In this document: positions 1 to 7,778 of the stretch, one piece after another
How the letters are laid out: every line of letters begins with the position of its first letter
Numbering within the stretch: position 1 is the stretch's first letter
Origin: JAJXWB01 sp036796555
GTDB taxonomy: Bacteria > Pseudomonadota > Alphaproteobacteria > Rhizobiales > Beijerinckiaceae
Length of the DNA: 16,149 nucleotides
Assembly: GCA_036796555.1 (NCBI GenBank)
Contig: DAIRCS010000069.1
Coordinates: 1 to 16,149, forward strand
Reading direction: 5' to 3'
The notes under the pieces: generated by a model
What the model saw: the letters and a program-made list of their open reading frames with translations, nothing else
The model's database searches: none
What the model was told of the DNA's origin: nothing
Made by a program: the position numbers and the translations under genes

Positions 1-240
1 CAGGCCTGGGCGGAGGACGGCATCCGCGTCAACGGCATCGCGCCGGGCCTCGTCGATTCCAAGCTCACCAAGGTGACGACCGATCACCCCAAGCGCCTCG
101 AGGGCGCGCTGCAGCGCATTCCGCTGCACCGCCTCGGCACGCCGCAGGACATGGCGGGCGCGGCGCTCTTTCTGGCGTCGCCGCTCGCCGCCTATATCGT
201 CGGTCAAACGATCATCGTCGACGGCGGCCTGATCCTCTGA
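1..240 (+). CDS. Short-chain dehydrogenase/reductase (SDR), 3' end only
   Basis: The window opens inside this gene; 79 C-terminal residues are visible and the stop is TGA at 238-240. The segment has the classical SDR C-terminal pattern: a GIRVNGIAPG block following the catalytic helix, a substrate-loop region, a LGTPQDMAGAALFLAS helix, and the closing IVGQTIIVDGG strand that forms the subunit interface. SDRs of this type are NAD(P)(H)-dependent, usually tetrameric cytoplasmic oxidoreductases acting on alcohols or ketones. The Rossmann nucleotide-binding motif and the Ser-Tyr-Lys triad lie outside the window, so substrate and cofactor cannot be called. The next gene starts 11 bases after the stop with its ribosome site right at the junction, so the two are probably one transcript. 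Family assignment is firm; specific function is unknown. Confidence 0.9.
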   Translation, partial: QAWAEDGIRVNGIAPGLVDSKLTKVTTDHPKRLEGALQRIPLHRLGTPQDMAGAALFLASPLAAYIVGQTIIVDGGLIL

Positions 241-251
241 AGGACTGCGCG

Positions 252-1295
252 ATGAGCGAGGAGAAGTGGCAGGACCTCGTCGATCTCGACGCGGTCTGGT
301 CGTGGATGGATGCGCAGGGGCTCGGCACCGGCGCGATCGAAAATCAGCGCCAGCTCGCCGGCGGCACGCAGAACATTCTGCTGCGTTTTTCGCGCGACGG
401 CCGCGATTATGTGTTGCGCCGCTCGCCCGCGAGCCCGCGCGGCGACGGCGACGCCACCAACCGGCGCGAGGCGCGCGTGCTGGGCGCGCTGGCCGGCACG
501 GATGTTCCGCATCCACGCCTGATCGCGGCCTGCGCTGAAAAAGACGTGATCGGCGGCGCCTTCTATCTGATGGAGCCGGTCGCAGGCTTCAACGCCGTCG
601 TCGGCATGCCGGCGCTCCACAGGAGCGATCCCGCCATCCGCCGGCGCATGGGCTTCGCGCTGGTCGAGGGCGCGCTGGCGCTCGCGCGGGTCGATCATGT
701 CGCTGTCGGGCTCGCCGATTTCGGCAAGGCCGACGGCTTTCTCGAACGCCAGGTTCCACGTTGGCGCGCCTGGCTCGATTCCTATCGCGATTACGAGGGG
801 TGGCCCGGACCCGATTTCATTCCGGGCCTCGATCGCGTCGCGGACTGGCTCACGCAGAACCGTCCGCGGACGTTCACGCCCGGCATCCTGCACGGCGACT
901 ATCACCTCGCCAATGTCATGTATCGCGAGGACGGCCCGGAGCTCGCGGCCATTGTCGACTGGGAACTGGCGACCATCGGCGATCCGCTGCTGGACATGGG
1001 CTGGATCATGGCGACATGGCCCGAGCCCGATGGAACGCGCACCGCCGGCACGATCGCGGAGCCCTGGGACGGCTTTCCGACCATCGAGGAACTGGTCGCG
1101 CATTATCAGGCGCACAGCGACCGCGACGCCTCCAACCTGCGCTGGTACGGCGTGCTCGGCTGCTACAAGCTCGGCATCATCCTCGAAGGCACCTACGCCC
1201 GCGCCGCCGCCGGCAAGGCGCCGAAAGCGACCGGCGACAAGCTGCACGACCACTGCATCCGCCTGTTCACGCGCGCGCTGAAGTGGATCGGCTGA
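252..1295 (+). CDS. Phosphotransferase (APH-fold kinase) family protein, ACAD10-like
   Basis: This 347-residue cytoplasmic protein has an aminoglycoside-phosphotransferase (APH) kinase fold. Visible signatures are an N-terminal lobe with a GGTQN loop and a RDYVLRR strand carrying the probable ATP-anchoring basic residue (about residues 37-57), the catalytic loop HGDYHLAN with Asp216 and Asn221, and the metal-binding IVDWELATIGDP segment with Asp236. The Tyr/His composition of the loop and the WELATIGDPLLDMGW block match the bacterial branch related to the kinase domain of ACAD10/ACAD11 rather than antibiotic-resistance enzymes. In that branch the proposed role is phosphorylation of hydroxyacyl-CoA intermediates; this is a family inference. 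The ATG at 252 is preceded by AAGGA overlapping the SDR stop. Being downstream of an SDR fits a lipid or hydroxy-acid degradation unit. It should not be read as a drug-resistance gene. Confidence 0.88.
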   Translation: MSEEKWQDLVDLDAVWSWMDAQGLGTGAIENQRQLAGGTQNILLRFSRDGRDYVLRRSPASPRGDGDATNRREARVLGALAGTDVPHPRLIAACAEKDVIGGAFYLMEPVAGFNAVVGMPALHRSDPAIRRRMGFALVEGALALARVDHVAVGLADFGKADGFLERQVPRWRAWLDSYRDYEGWPGPDFIPGLDRVADWLTQNRPRTFTPGILHGDYHLANVMYREDGPELAAIVDWELATIGDPLLDMGWIMATWPEPDGTRTAGTIAEPWDGFPTIEELVAHYQAHSDRDASNLRWYGVLGCYKLGIILEGTYARAAAGKAPKATGDKLHDHCIRLFTRALKWIG

Positions 1296-1363
1296 TATCC
1301 TCGTCCATGACGAAAACCTCGTCCTGAGGTCCAGAGCGTTTCACGGTGAAGTAGAATCATCCG

Positions 1364-1485
1364 GCCGTCATTGCGAGGAGCTCGGCGAAACCGCAACGCG
1401 GTTTCACCTGAAGCGACGAAGCAATCCATCCCCCAACCTTCCCAGATTGACGGATGGATTGCTTCGCTTCGCTCGCAATGACGGC
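1364..1485. repeat. Nested intergenic palindromic repeat (about 122 bp)
   Basis: The outer arms gccgtcattgcgag (1364-1377) and ctcgcaatgacggc (1472-1485) are perfect 14-base reverse complements. A second perfect 14-base pair, cgaagcaatccatc (1417-1430) and gatggattgcttcg (1453-1466), lies inside them. A third small hairpin, gaaaccgc / gcggtttc (1387-1394 and 1398-1405), sits in the left half. From memory, repeats beginning with this 'gtcattgcgag' motif and containing 'gaagcaatccatc' are dispersed in many copies through Hyphomicrobiales genomes; that copy number cannot be verified here. The structure could fold into a cruciform or a stable RNA hairpin downstream of both convergent genes. Confidence 0.85.
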
Positions 1486-1528
1486 TTGTTTGAGGATTCG
1501 CGTGAATTACGGGTCAGACTCCGAAGAA

Positions 1529-1541
1529 CCCGCAAAGCGGG
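1529..1541. repeat. Small GC-rich hairpin
   Basis: The sequence cccgc-aaa-gcggg is a perfect 5-base-pair stem with a 3-base loop. It lies between the two larger repeats in the convergent intergenic region and may be part of the adjacent element or of a transcription end. No T-tract follows on either strand. Confidence 0.45.
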
Positions 1542-1572
1542 CGTCTCCAAGGGTGGCCAACCAGCGCTCTCG

Positions 1573-1622
1573 ATCCTGCCATGCTTCGAGACGCGCTTTC
1601 AGCGCCGCCTCGGCATGAGGAT
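1573..1622. repeat. Second imperfect intergenic palindrome
   Basis: Arms atcct (1573-1577) + catgc (1580-1584) pair with gcatg (1613-1617) + aggat (1618-1622), with two bulged bases on the left side; the interior contains a further acgcgc...gcgc pairing. It has a different sequence from the 1364-1485 element, so it is a separate repeat family. It ends 17 bases beyond the stop of the reverse-strand oxidoreductase gene, a position suited to a 3' hairpin protecting or ending that transcript. Confidence 0.55.
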
Positions 1623-1638
1623 TCGCATGCGGCGGATA

Positions 1639-4600
1639 TTACTCCGCCGCCGTCTTCATCGCCTGCGGCGCCTTGAACGCCTGAAGCAGCCGCTGCCGTT
1701 CGACCGCCGCCTTCTTCGCGTTCGCTTCCTTGATGTGCCCGAAGCCGCGGATCGTCAGCGGCAGGCGCGCGAGCGCGACGGCGGTCGCGTGATTGTCGGC
1801 CGACAGATCGTCGAGAAGCGACAGCATCGTCCGCTCGTAGTCCTCGATCAGCGCGCGCTCCATGCGCCGCTCCTCGGTGCGCCCGAAGATGTCGAACGCG
1901 CCGCCACGCAGCCCCTTGAACTTCGCCAGCACGCCGAGCGCCTTCATCATCCACGGACCGAAGGTCGTCTTCTGCAATCTGCCGGTCGCGGGATCGCGGC
2001 GCGCCGCCAGCGGCGGGGCCATGTGGAAAGTGAGCGTGTAGTCGCCGTCGAACTGGCGCGCGAGCTTCTGCCGGAATTCGCCGTTCGTGTAGAGGCGCGC
2101 GACCTCGTACTCGTCCTTGTAGCTCATCAGCTTGAAGAAGCCTTCGCGCACGGCGTCGGCGAGCGCGGTCGTTCCACGAAGCTTCGCCTGTTCGGCCTTC
2201 GCCACGGCGTCGACGAAATTCGTGTAACGCTGCGCCCAGGCGGCGTCCTGATAGTCGGCGAGGAAGGCGATGCGTCGCGCCTGCTTCTGCTCGGCCGTTT
2301 CTTCCTCGACGTCAGGAATTTCGAGCGAGCGGATCGCTTCATGCACGCGTTTGGGATCGTGCGCGGCGAGCCGGCCCCAGGCGAAGGCTTCCTTGTTCGC
2401 CTCGATCGCAATGCCGTTGAGTTCGATCGCGCGATCGAGCGCGGCCAGCGACAGCGGCAGCAGGCCGCGCTGCCAGGCGAAGCCCATCATGAAGGGATTG
2501 GTGTAGATGGCGTCGCCCATCAGCGCCGTGGCGACGCCGGTGGCGTCGATGATGTCGAGACGGTCGGCGCCGAGCGCGTCGACGAGGCCCTTCTTCATCT
2601 GCGCCGTGGCGAAATCGAGATCGGGATTGACGACGAAGGCGGCGGTCGGTTGCAGGTCGCCGTTGATGACGGCGCGCGTGACGCCGCGCTCGAGACGCGA
2701 CAGCGAATTGGATTGCGCCGACACGATCATGTCGCAGCCGATGAGCAGATCGGCGCCGCCGGGCGCGATGCGCACCGCCGCGAGATCTTCCGGCTGCGGC
2801 GCGAGCCGCACATGGCTCATCACGGCGCCGTTCTTCTGGCTCAACCCCGTGAAGTCGAGCGTCGTACAGCCCTTGCCCTCGACATGCGCGGCCATGCCGA
2901 TCAGCGCGCCGATGGTGATGACGCCCGTGCCGCCGATACCGGTGACGAGAATGCCGTAGGGCTCGGCCAGCGTCTTCATCTGCGGATCAGGCAGGTTCGC
3001 GAATACGCCCGAGGAATCCGCCTTGGCTTTTTCCACCTTGCGCAGGCGTCCGCCGTTGACGGTGACGAAGCTCGGGCAGAAGCCGGTGACGCAGGAGAAA
3101 TCCTTGTTGCAGTTCGACTGATCGATCTGCCGCTTGCGGCCGAACGGCGTCTCCAGCGGCTTCACTGACACGCAGTTCGACTGCTCCGTGCAATCGCCGC
3201 AACTCTCGCACACGAGATCGTTGATGAAGGCGCGCTTGGCCGGATCGGGATAGAGGCCGCGCTTGCGGCGCCGGCGTTTTTCCGCCGCGCAGGTCTGGTC
3301 GTAGATCAGGACCGTCAGTCCCTTGGTCTCGCGCAATTCCCTCTGCACGGCGTCGAGCTGGCTGCGGTGATGCACGGTCGCGCCCGCCGGGAAATAGCCG
3401 GCCGGCGGATATTTTTCGGGCTCGTCGGTGACGATGACGAGCTTCTTCGCGCCCTCCGCCATCACCTGATGCGCGATCTGCGAGACGGTGAAGCCGGATT
3501 CCGCCGGTTGGCCGCCGGTCATCGCCACGGCGTCGTTGTAGAGGATCTTGTAGGTGATGTTGACGCCCGACGCGGCCGAGGCGCGCAGGGCGAGCAGGCC
3601 CGAATGCGTATAGGTGCCGTCGCCGAGATTCTGGAAGATGTGCGGCTCTTCCGTGAAGAGCGCCTGGCCGATCCAGTTCGCGCCCTCGCCGCCCATATGC
3701 GTGATGGTCGCGGTACGGCGCAGCGGATTGTAGAGCGCCATGCCGTGGCAGCCGATGCCCGCCATCGCGCGGCTGCCTTCGGGCACCTTGGTCGACGTAT
3801 TGTGCGGACAGCCCGAGCAGAAATAAGGCGTGCGCGGCGTCTGCGTCGCCGAGGGGGCGCGCTCCAGCGCCTCGAAGCTTTCGAGACGCGCGAGCCGCTG
3901 GTCGAGCGCGGCGTCGACATGACCCAGCCGCTTCATGCGGCTCACGAGCGCGCGCGCGACCATGGTCGGGTTGAGCTCGTTGGTCGAGGGCAGCAGGATC
4001 GCGCCGTTCTCCTCGCGCTTGCCGACGACGCTCGGCCTGCGGTCGGCCGGCATGTTGTAGAGAATGCGCACGAGCTGGTCCTCGATGAAGCCGCGCTTCT
4101 CCTCGACGACGAGCACGTCCTTCAGCCCGTCTGCGAAGCGTCGTGCGCCCTCTTCCTCGAGCGGCCAGGTGAGCGCCACCTTGTAGACGCGCAGACCGAG
4201 TTCGGCTGCGCGCGCGTTCGAAATGCCGAGATCGGCCAGCGCCTGCATCACGTCGAGATAGGCCTTGCCGGTCGTGATGATTCCGAGCCGCGCCGGCTTG
4301 CCGTCGATCACGACGCGGTCGAGCTGGTTGGCGCGCGCGAAAGCCGCCACCGCCTGCATGCGCGGGCCGTGGAGGCGCGCTTCCTGAACCAGCGGCGCAT
4401 CGGGCCAGCGGATGTTGAGCCCGTCCGGCGGCATTTCGAAATCGGTCGGCGTGATGATGTTGATACGCGAAGGATCGGTATGAATGGAGGCGCCGCTCTC
4501 GACCGTCTCGGCGATTGTCTTGAAGCCGACCCAGCAGCCGGAATAGCGCGACAGCGCGAAGCCCATCAGGCCGAGGTCGAGATAATCCTGCACGTTGGCG

Positions 4601-5145
4601 GGATTGATGATCGGCATCAGCGCGGCCGCGTAGATCTGCTCGCTCTGGTGCGCGAGCGTCGAGGACTGGCAGCCGTGATCGTCGCCAGCGAACGCCAGCA
4701 CGCCGCCGTGCCTCGACGTGCCGGCGCTGTTGGCGTGCTTCAGCACGTCGACGGAGCGGTCGACGCCCGGCCCCTTGCCGTACCAGATGCCGAACACGCC
4801 ATCGACCTTGGCGCCGGGGAACATGCCGACCTGCTGGCTGCCCCACACCGATGTCGCGGCGAGGTCCTCGTTGAGACCCGGCTGGAAATGGATGTTGTGC
4901 GCCTTCAGATGCGACTTCGCGCGCCACAGCGCATGGTCGTACATGCCGAGCGGCGAGCCGCGATAGCCGCTGATGAAACCGCCTGTGCGCAGGCCCGCCG
5001 CCTTGTCGCGCTCGTATTGCAGGATCGGCAGGCGCACCAGCGCCTGAATGCCGGAGAGGTAGATGCGGCCCGACGGCAGCGTGTATTTGTCGTCGATCGA
5101 TACGTCCGCCAGATGCGGCGCCTGTTGCGCGAGAGCCTCGGACAT
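1639..5145 (-). CDS. Fused indolepyruvate ferredoxin oxidoreductase-family protein (1168 aa)
   Basis: This is a single-chain 2-oxoacid:acceptor oxidoreductase in which the alpha (IorA-like) and gamma (IorB-like) parts are fused. The family oxidatively decarboxylates aryl- or branched 2-oxo acids to acyl-CoA, passing electrons through Fe-S clusters. Visible features in order: an N-terminal pyrimidine-binding domain (FISGYRGSPLGMYD region), a CSGCPHN motif with Cys443 and Cys446, a thiamine-diphosphate site with GDGT at 508-511 and the NDAVAMTGGQ block at 537-546, a cysteine-rich segment with Cys646, 649, 652, 658, 679, 685 and 690 likely binding 4Fe-4S clusters, and a C-terminal domain starting with GIGGTG at 736-741. 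About 1150-1200 residues is normal for the fused form. ATG at 5145 follows a strong GGAAGGAA. A divergent Lrp-type regulator lies upstream. The exact 2-oxoacid cannot be told from sequence. Confidence 0.93.
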   Translation of the reverse strand: MSEALAQQAPHLADVSIDDKYTLPSGRIYLSGIQALVRLPILQYERDKAAGLRTGGFISGYRGSPLGMYDHALWRAKSHLKAHNIHFQPGLNEDLAATSVWGSQQVGMFPGAKVDGVFGIWYGKGPGVDRSVDVLKHANSAGTSRHGGVLAFAGDDHGCQSSTLAHQSEQIYAAALMPIINPANVQDYLDLGLMGFALSRYSGCWVGFKTIAETVESGASIHTDPSRINIITPTDFEMPPDGLNIRWPDAPLVQEARLHGPRMQAVAAFARANQLDRVVIDGKPARLGIITTGKAYLDVMQALADLGISNARAAELGLRVYKVALTWPLEEEGARRFADGLKDVLVVEEKRGFIEDQLVRILYNMPADRRPSVVGKREENGAILLPSTNELNPTMVARALVSRMKRLGHVDAALDQRLARLESFEALERAPSATQTPRTPYFCSGCPHNTSTKVPEGSRAMAGIGCHGMALYNPLRRTATITHMGGEGANWIGQALFTEEPHIFQNLGDGTYTHSGLLALRASAASGVNITYKILYNDAVAMTGGQPAESGFTVSQIAHQVMAEGAKKLVIVTDEPEKYPPAGYFPAGATVHHRSQLDAVQRELRETKGLTVLIYDQTCAAEKRRRRKRGLYPDPAKRAFINDLVCESCGDCTEQSNCVSVKPLETPFGRKRQIDQSNCNKDFSCVTGFCPSFVTVNGGRLRKVEKAKADSSGVFANLPDPQMKTLAEPYGILVTGIGGTGVITIGALIGMAAHVEGKGCTTLDFTGLSQKNGAVMSHVRLAPQPEDLAAVRIAPGGADLLIGCDMIVSAQSNSLSRLERGVTRAVINGDLQPTAAFVVNPDLDFATAQMKKGLVDALGADRLDIIDATGVATALMGDAIYTNPFMMGFAWQRGLLPLSLAALDRAIELNGIAIEANKEAFAWGRLAAHDPKRVHEAIRSLEIPDVEEETAEQKQARRIAFLADYQDAAWAQRYTNFVDAVAKAEQAKLRGTTALADAVREGFFKLMSYKDEYEVARLYTNGEFRQKLARQFDGDYTLTFHMAPPLAARRDPATGRLQKTTFGPWMMKALGVLAKFKGLRGGAFDIFGRTEERRMERALIEDYERTMLSLLDDLSADNHATAVALARLPLTIRGFGHIKEANAKKAAVERQRLLQAFKAPQAMKTAAE

Positions 5146-5312
5146 TCCGTTTCCTTCCAGATCGCGGCTCTTGCGCCGTCGGCTTTTGTGACGAGACTAG
5201 CCCGTCCCCCTCGCGGAAGCATCCGCTTTTCGCATGCGTTCATCGCGCCTCGCCCATACCGTCGCGCATGTCTGGAGAGTGACGCGACGACCGCGCGCAC
5301 TTGCCAAGCGAG

Positions 5313-5322
5313 CCAAAATTGG
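5313..5322. promoter_or_regulatory. Possible Lrp/AsnC operator in divergent control region
   Basis: The sequence ccaa-aa-ttgg is a short AT-rich dyad in an otherwise GC-rich 211-base region separating the divergent oxidoreductase and regulator genes. A gccaa half-site repeats nine bases upstream (5303-5307 and 5312-5316), close to one helical turn. Lrp-family proteins often bind such AT-rich dyads in phased arrays and commonly regulate a divergently transcribed target. The site lies 35 bases upstream of the regulator start. Assignment rests on position and symmetry only; no convincing -35/-10 pair was found. Confidence 0.28.
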
Positions 5323-5356
5323 TTCCCTAAGGCCCGGATTCGCCCGGAGCTTCGCC

Positions 5357-5824
5357 ATGGACGTCATCGACCGCAAAATCCTGCGCGAATTGCAGGCGGA
5401 CGCCTCGATCTCCATCGCGGAATTGTCCGACCGCGTCGGCCTCTCGCAGACGCCGTGCTGGAAGCGCGTGCAGAAGCTGGAGGCGGCCGGCGTCATCCTC
5501 GGGCGCGTCGCGCTGCTCGCGCCGGAAAAGCTCGGGCTCGGGCTCACCGTCTTCGTGTCGATCGAGGCGCCCGACCATTCCGACGGCTGGCTCGCGAAAT
5601 TCGCGGCCGCCGTCTCGGCCATGCCCGAGGTAATGGAATTCTACCGCATGGCCGGCGACGTCGACTACATGCTGCGCGTGGTCGTCGCCGACATGGCGGC
5701 CTATGACGCGTTCTACAAGCGGCTGATCGGAACCATTCCGCTCAAGAACGTGACCTCGCGTTTCGCCATGGAGCGGATCAAGTCGACCACCGCCTATCAG
5801 ATCGCCATGCTGGCGAAGGCGTAA
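5357..5824 (+). CDS. Lrp/AsnC family transcriptional regulator
   Basis: A 155-residue DNA-binding regulator of standard family length. The N-terminal helix-turn-helix spans about residues 4-50 (VIDRKILRELQADA, then IAELSDRVGLSQTPCWKRV as the recognition unit), followed by the RAM ligand-binding domain at about 60-145 with the conserved effector-pocket signature AGDVDYML at 99-106. Family members form octamers or hexadecamers and respond to amino acids. The reading frame is open further upstream, but ATG at 5357 gives the canonical MDVIDRKIL start and has GGAG seven bases ahead, so the upstream extension is rejected. It is divergent from the fused 2-oxoacid oxidoreductase, and local regulators of this class usually control their divergent neighbour; an aromatic or branched-chain amino acid is therefore a plausible effector (inference). 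Confidence 0.93.
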   Translation: MDVIDRKILRELQADASISIAELSDRVGLSQTPCWKRVQKLEAAGVILGRVALLAPEKLGLGLTVFVSIEAPDHSDGWLAKFAAAVSAMPEVMEFYRMAGDVDYMLRVVVADMAAYDAFYKRLIGTIPLKNVTSRFAMERIKSTTAYQIAMLAKA

Positions 5825-5837
5825 GGTCGCAACAGGC

Positions 5838-6932
5838 ATGCGCGGCCCCAATGAGATCGATTTCTGGCGCGGCTTCGCCCTGCTCACGATCTTCATCAAT
5901 CACATTCCCGGCATATTCTACGAGCGCTTCACCTCCCGCAATTTCATGCTCGGCGACAGCGCGGAAATGTTCGTCTTCCTGGCGGGCGTCTCGTTGCGCT
6001 TCGTCGTCGGCTCGAACGACCGGCGCGTTTCCGCGCACGACGTCACGTTCCGCCTGTTCGGCCGCGCGCTGCAGATCTATGCGGCGCAAATCCTCATCAC
6101 CATGTTCGCGCTGGCGATCCTGGCGGCGGCGGGACATTTTCTCAATCAGCCTGCGCTGCTCGACTGGCACAATGCGGGGCCGGTCTTCCAGGACCCGGTC
6201 GAAACCCATATCGGCCTGGTCCTGCTCACGCACCAGCTCGGCTATTTCAACATTTTGCCGCTCTATGTCGTGGTCATGTGCATGGCGCCGGCCTTCGCCC
6301 TGCTGGATCGCGTCTCGCCATATCTTGCGCTCGGCGTCTCCTTCGCGATCTGGATGGCGGTCCTCGTCACGGGCTTCAACCTGCCGACATGGCCGGTCGA
6401 GGGTAGCTGGTTCTTCAATCCGTTCGGCTGGCAGTTCGTCTTCGTCTGCGGCTTCGTGCTCGCTCGCGGCGATGGGCCGGGCGCGCTCGTGCGCCGCCAC
6501 CGGCGCTGGCTGCGCGTCCTGGTCACGCCTTTCGTCGTTCTGGGCGTCGTGTCGGCGTGGAACGGCTACTCGCCTTCGCCCGGCGACGTGCCGCATCCCA
6601 AGCTCGTCTTTCTCTTCGACAAGACCTACGATTCGCCGGCGCGCGTCTTTCAGTTCCTGTGCGTGGCGTTGTTCCTGTCCGGCTTCTGGGCGCGTCTGCC
6701 GGGCTGGTTTGCTCCCGTCAGCGAATATTTCTCGCGGCTCGGCCGCAATTCGCTCGAAGTTTTCTGCGTCTGCTCGGTGTTAAGTCTGTGCGGACAGATA
6801 GCGGCCTACATGTACGGCGGCGGTATCGCCAAGGACACGCTCGTGCTATCAATCGGCATAGTAATCATGGGGTTGAGTGCGTGGCTGACCGAATGGCGCG
6901 CAAGATCGCGGGCCTCCTCCTCACAAGTCTGA
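5838..6932 (+). CDS. opgC: OpgC-family membrane acyltransferase
   Basis: A 364-residue polytopic inner-membrane protein with roughly nine to ten hydrophobic segments. It begins with the family hallmark RGPNEIDFWRGFALLTIFINHIPG, in which the Asp-x-x-Arg-Gly and Asn-His positions resemble the conserved polar residues of acyltransferase-3-like proteins, and continues with AEMFVFLAGVSLRF, typical of OpgC. OpgC proteins attach succinyl groups to osmoregulated periplasmic glucans. It starts 13 bases after the Lrp-type regulator stop, with weak AAGG/CAGG ribosome sites. Its 3' end overlaps the exported SGNH hydrolase gene by 40 bases, implying coupled expression of two envelope-modifying enzymes. 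No glucan synthesis genes (opgGH or ndvB type) lie in view, so the acceptor glycan is not established. Family call is fairly firm; gene symbol is by family. Confidence 0.8.
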   Translation: MRGPNEIDFWRGFALLTIFINHIPGIFYERFTSRNFMLGDSAEMFVFLAGVSLRFVVGSNDRRVSAHDVTFRLFGRALQIYAAQILITMFALAILAAAGHFLNQPALLDWHNAGPVFQDPVETHIGLVLLTHQLGYFNILPLYVVVMCMAPAFALLDRVSPYLALGVSFAIWMAVLVTGFNLPTWPVEGSWFFNPFGWQFVFVCGFVLARGDGPGALVRRHRRWLRVLVTPFVVLGVVSAWNGYSPSPGDVPHPKLVFLFDKTYDSPARVFQFLCVALFLSGFWARLPGWFAPVSEYFSRLGRNSLEVFCVCSVLSLCGQIAAYMYGGGIAKDTLVLSIGIVIMGLSAWLTEWRARSRASSSQV

Positions 6933-7717
6933 GCGTTGCAAGTCTTTGCGCCGGCCTGTCTGCGCCCCTCGCCCGGGCGCAGGACAGCGCCGCGCCCAAG
7001 GCCGAAGAGCCGCCGCCCCTGAGCGCCCAGTGCCAGGCGCCGGCCAGCGACATCGCCGCGCCGGAGCCGCTGCCGAATTTCGCCGCCGTCCTGGCGTCCA
7101 AGAAGAAGGCGCGCATCCTCGCCATCGGATCGTCGTCGACCTACGGCGTGGGCGCTTCGTCGCGCTCGCGCAACTATCCCTCGCAATTGCACGAGATCCT
7201 CGCCAAGGCGCTCAAGGGCGTCGACGTCGAGATCGTCAATCGCGGCATGTCCGGCGAAGTGGCGGCCACCACCGCCGAGCGGCTGCGCACCGAGGTCGCG
7301 CTGAGCCGCCCCGATCTCGTTCTCTGGCAGCTCGGCACCAACGATGCGCTCTCGCGCGTGCCGCCCGAGCAATTCGAGGCGACGGTGCGCTCGACGATCA
7401 ACTGGCTGAAGGACGACAAGATCGACGTCGTGCTGGTCGGCCTGCAATACACGCCGAAATTGGCGCGCGACAAGAATTACGAGGAGATTCGCGACACGCT
7501 GTTCAAGATCGCGGCTGACGAAAAGGTTCTCTACATCCGCCGCTATGACGCCATGCGCTTCATCGCGCAGGCGCGCGCCGCGCCCGTGCTCTCGCAGGAC
7601 GAATTCCACCTCAACGATCTCGGCTATCGCTGCATGGCCGAGCACGTGGCGCAGGCGGTGATCGCCAATCTCTTCGTGCGCCGCTTCCGGCCGACATCCT
7701 CGGGCCTGCTCCCCTGA
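6893..7717 (+). CDS. Exported SGNH/GDSL-family hydrolase or esterase
   Basis: This 274-residue protein carries a signal peptide (residues 1-29, hydrophobic core IAGLLLTSLSVASLCAGL, predicted cut after ARA) followed by a Pro/Ala-rich linker and an SGNH domain. Block I is IGSSSTYG, with Ser81 as nucleophile in place of the usual GDS context; block II is NRGMSGE (oxyanion Gly); block III is LGTND with Asn150; block V is DEFHLND with Asp236 and His239. All four SGNH residues are therefore present. Such enzymes remove or transfer acyl groups on glycans or lipids in the periplasm. The frame is open 336 bases upstream inside opgC, but the signal peptide fixes the start near ATG 6893; an in-frame GTG at 6881 is the alternative. 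The ribosome site is poor, consistent with translational coupling to opgC. Confidence 0.85.
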   Translation: MARKIAGLLLTSLSVASLCAGLSAPLARAQDSAAPKAEEPPPLSAQCQAPASDIAAPEPLPNFAAVLASKKKARILAIGSSSTYGVGASSRSRNYPSQLHEILAKALKGVDVEIVNRGMSGEVAATTAERLRTEVALSRPDLVLWQLGTNDALSRVPPEQFEATVRSTINWLKDDKIDVVLVGLQYTPKLARDKNYEEIRDTLFKIAADEKVLYIRRYDAMRFIAQARAAPVLSQDEFHLNDLGYRCMAEHVAQAVIANLFVRRFRPTSSGLLP

Positions 7718-7720
7718 ATC

Positions 7721-7744
7721 GAAGGCCGCCCGCAGGCGGCCTTC
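7721..7744. terminator. Bidirectional terminator hairpin between convergent genes
   Basis: A perfect 10-base-pair stem gaaggccgcc / ggcggccttc with loop cgca lies four bases after the SGNH hydrolase stop and 35 bases from the stop of the reverse-strand binding-protein gene. Flanking T content is low (gttctg on the plus strand), so it is a strong hairpin with a weak tail; position strongly supports a terminator role for both genes. Confidence 0.75.
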
Positions 7745-7778
7745 GTTCTGGAATGTCCGGCGGAACAGGCGGCCGCTC

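Larger units (their letters stand above)
1296..1638. other. 343-base intergenic region packed with palindromic repeats
   Basis: No credible gene lies here; the two flanking genes converge on it. It contains a short 11-base palindrome (ttcac-g-gtgaa, 1340-1350), a large nested inverted repeat (1364-1485), a small hairpin (1529-1541) and a second imperfect inverted repeat (1573-1622). A fragment reading cctcgtcctgagg at 1317-1329 resembles half of another palindrome. The region looks like a landing site for several families of interspersed repeats and probably serves as the transcription end for both convergent units. There is no T-run typical of a simple intrinsic terminator. Confidence 0.7.

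Noticed and set aside
204..1253. 349-codon minus-strand open frame opposite the phosphotransferase gene
   Set aside because: Shadow frame; the plus-strand gene has catalytic motifs, a ribosome site and operon spacing.
252..1295. Antibiotic (aminoglycoside) resistance gene
   Set aside because: The fold is shared, but the motif set and SDR neighbour fit the ACAD10-like metabolic branch, not resistance enzymes.
1447..3168. 573-codon open frame on the plus strand, opposite the oxidoreductase gene
   Set aside because: Composition is Arg/Ala/Gly/His-rich with no recognisable domain, as expected for the antisense of a high-GC gene; the minus-strand protein has full family motifs.
3367..5706. 779-codon open frame on the plus strand running from the oxidoreductase gene into the Lrp gene
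   Set aside because: It is the reverse-strand shadow of the oxidoreductase and then an out-of-frame reading of the regulator; low-complexity Arg-rich sequence, no domains.
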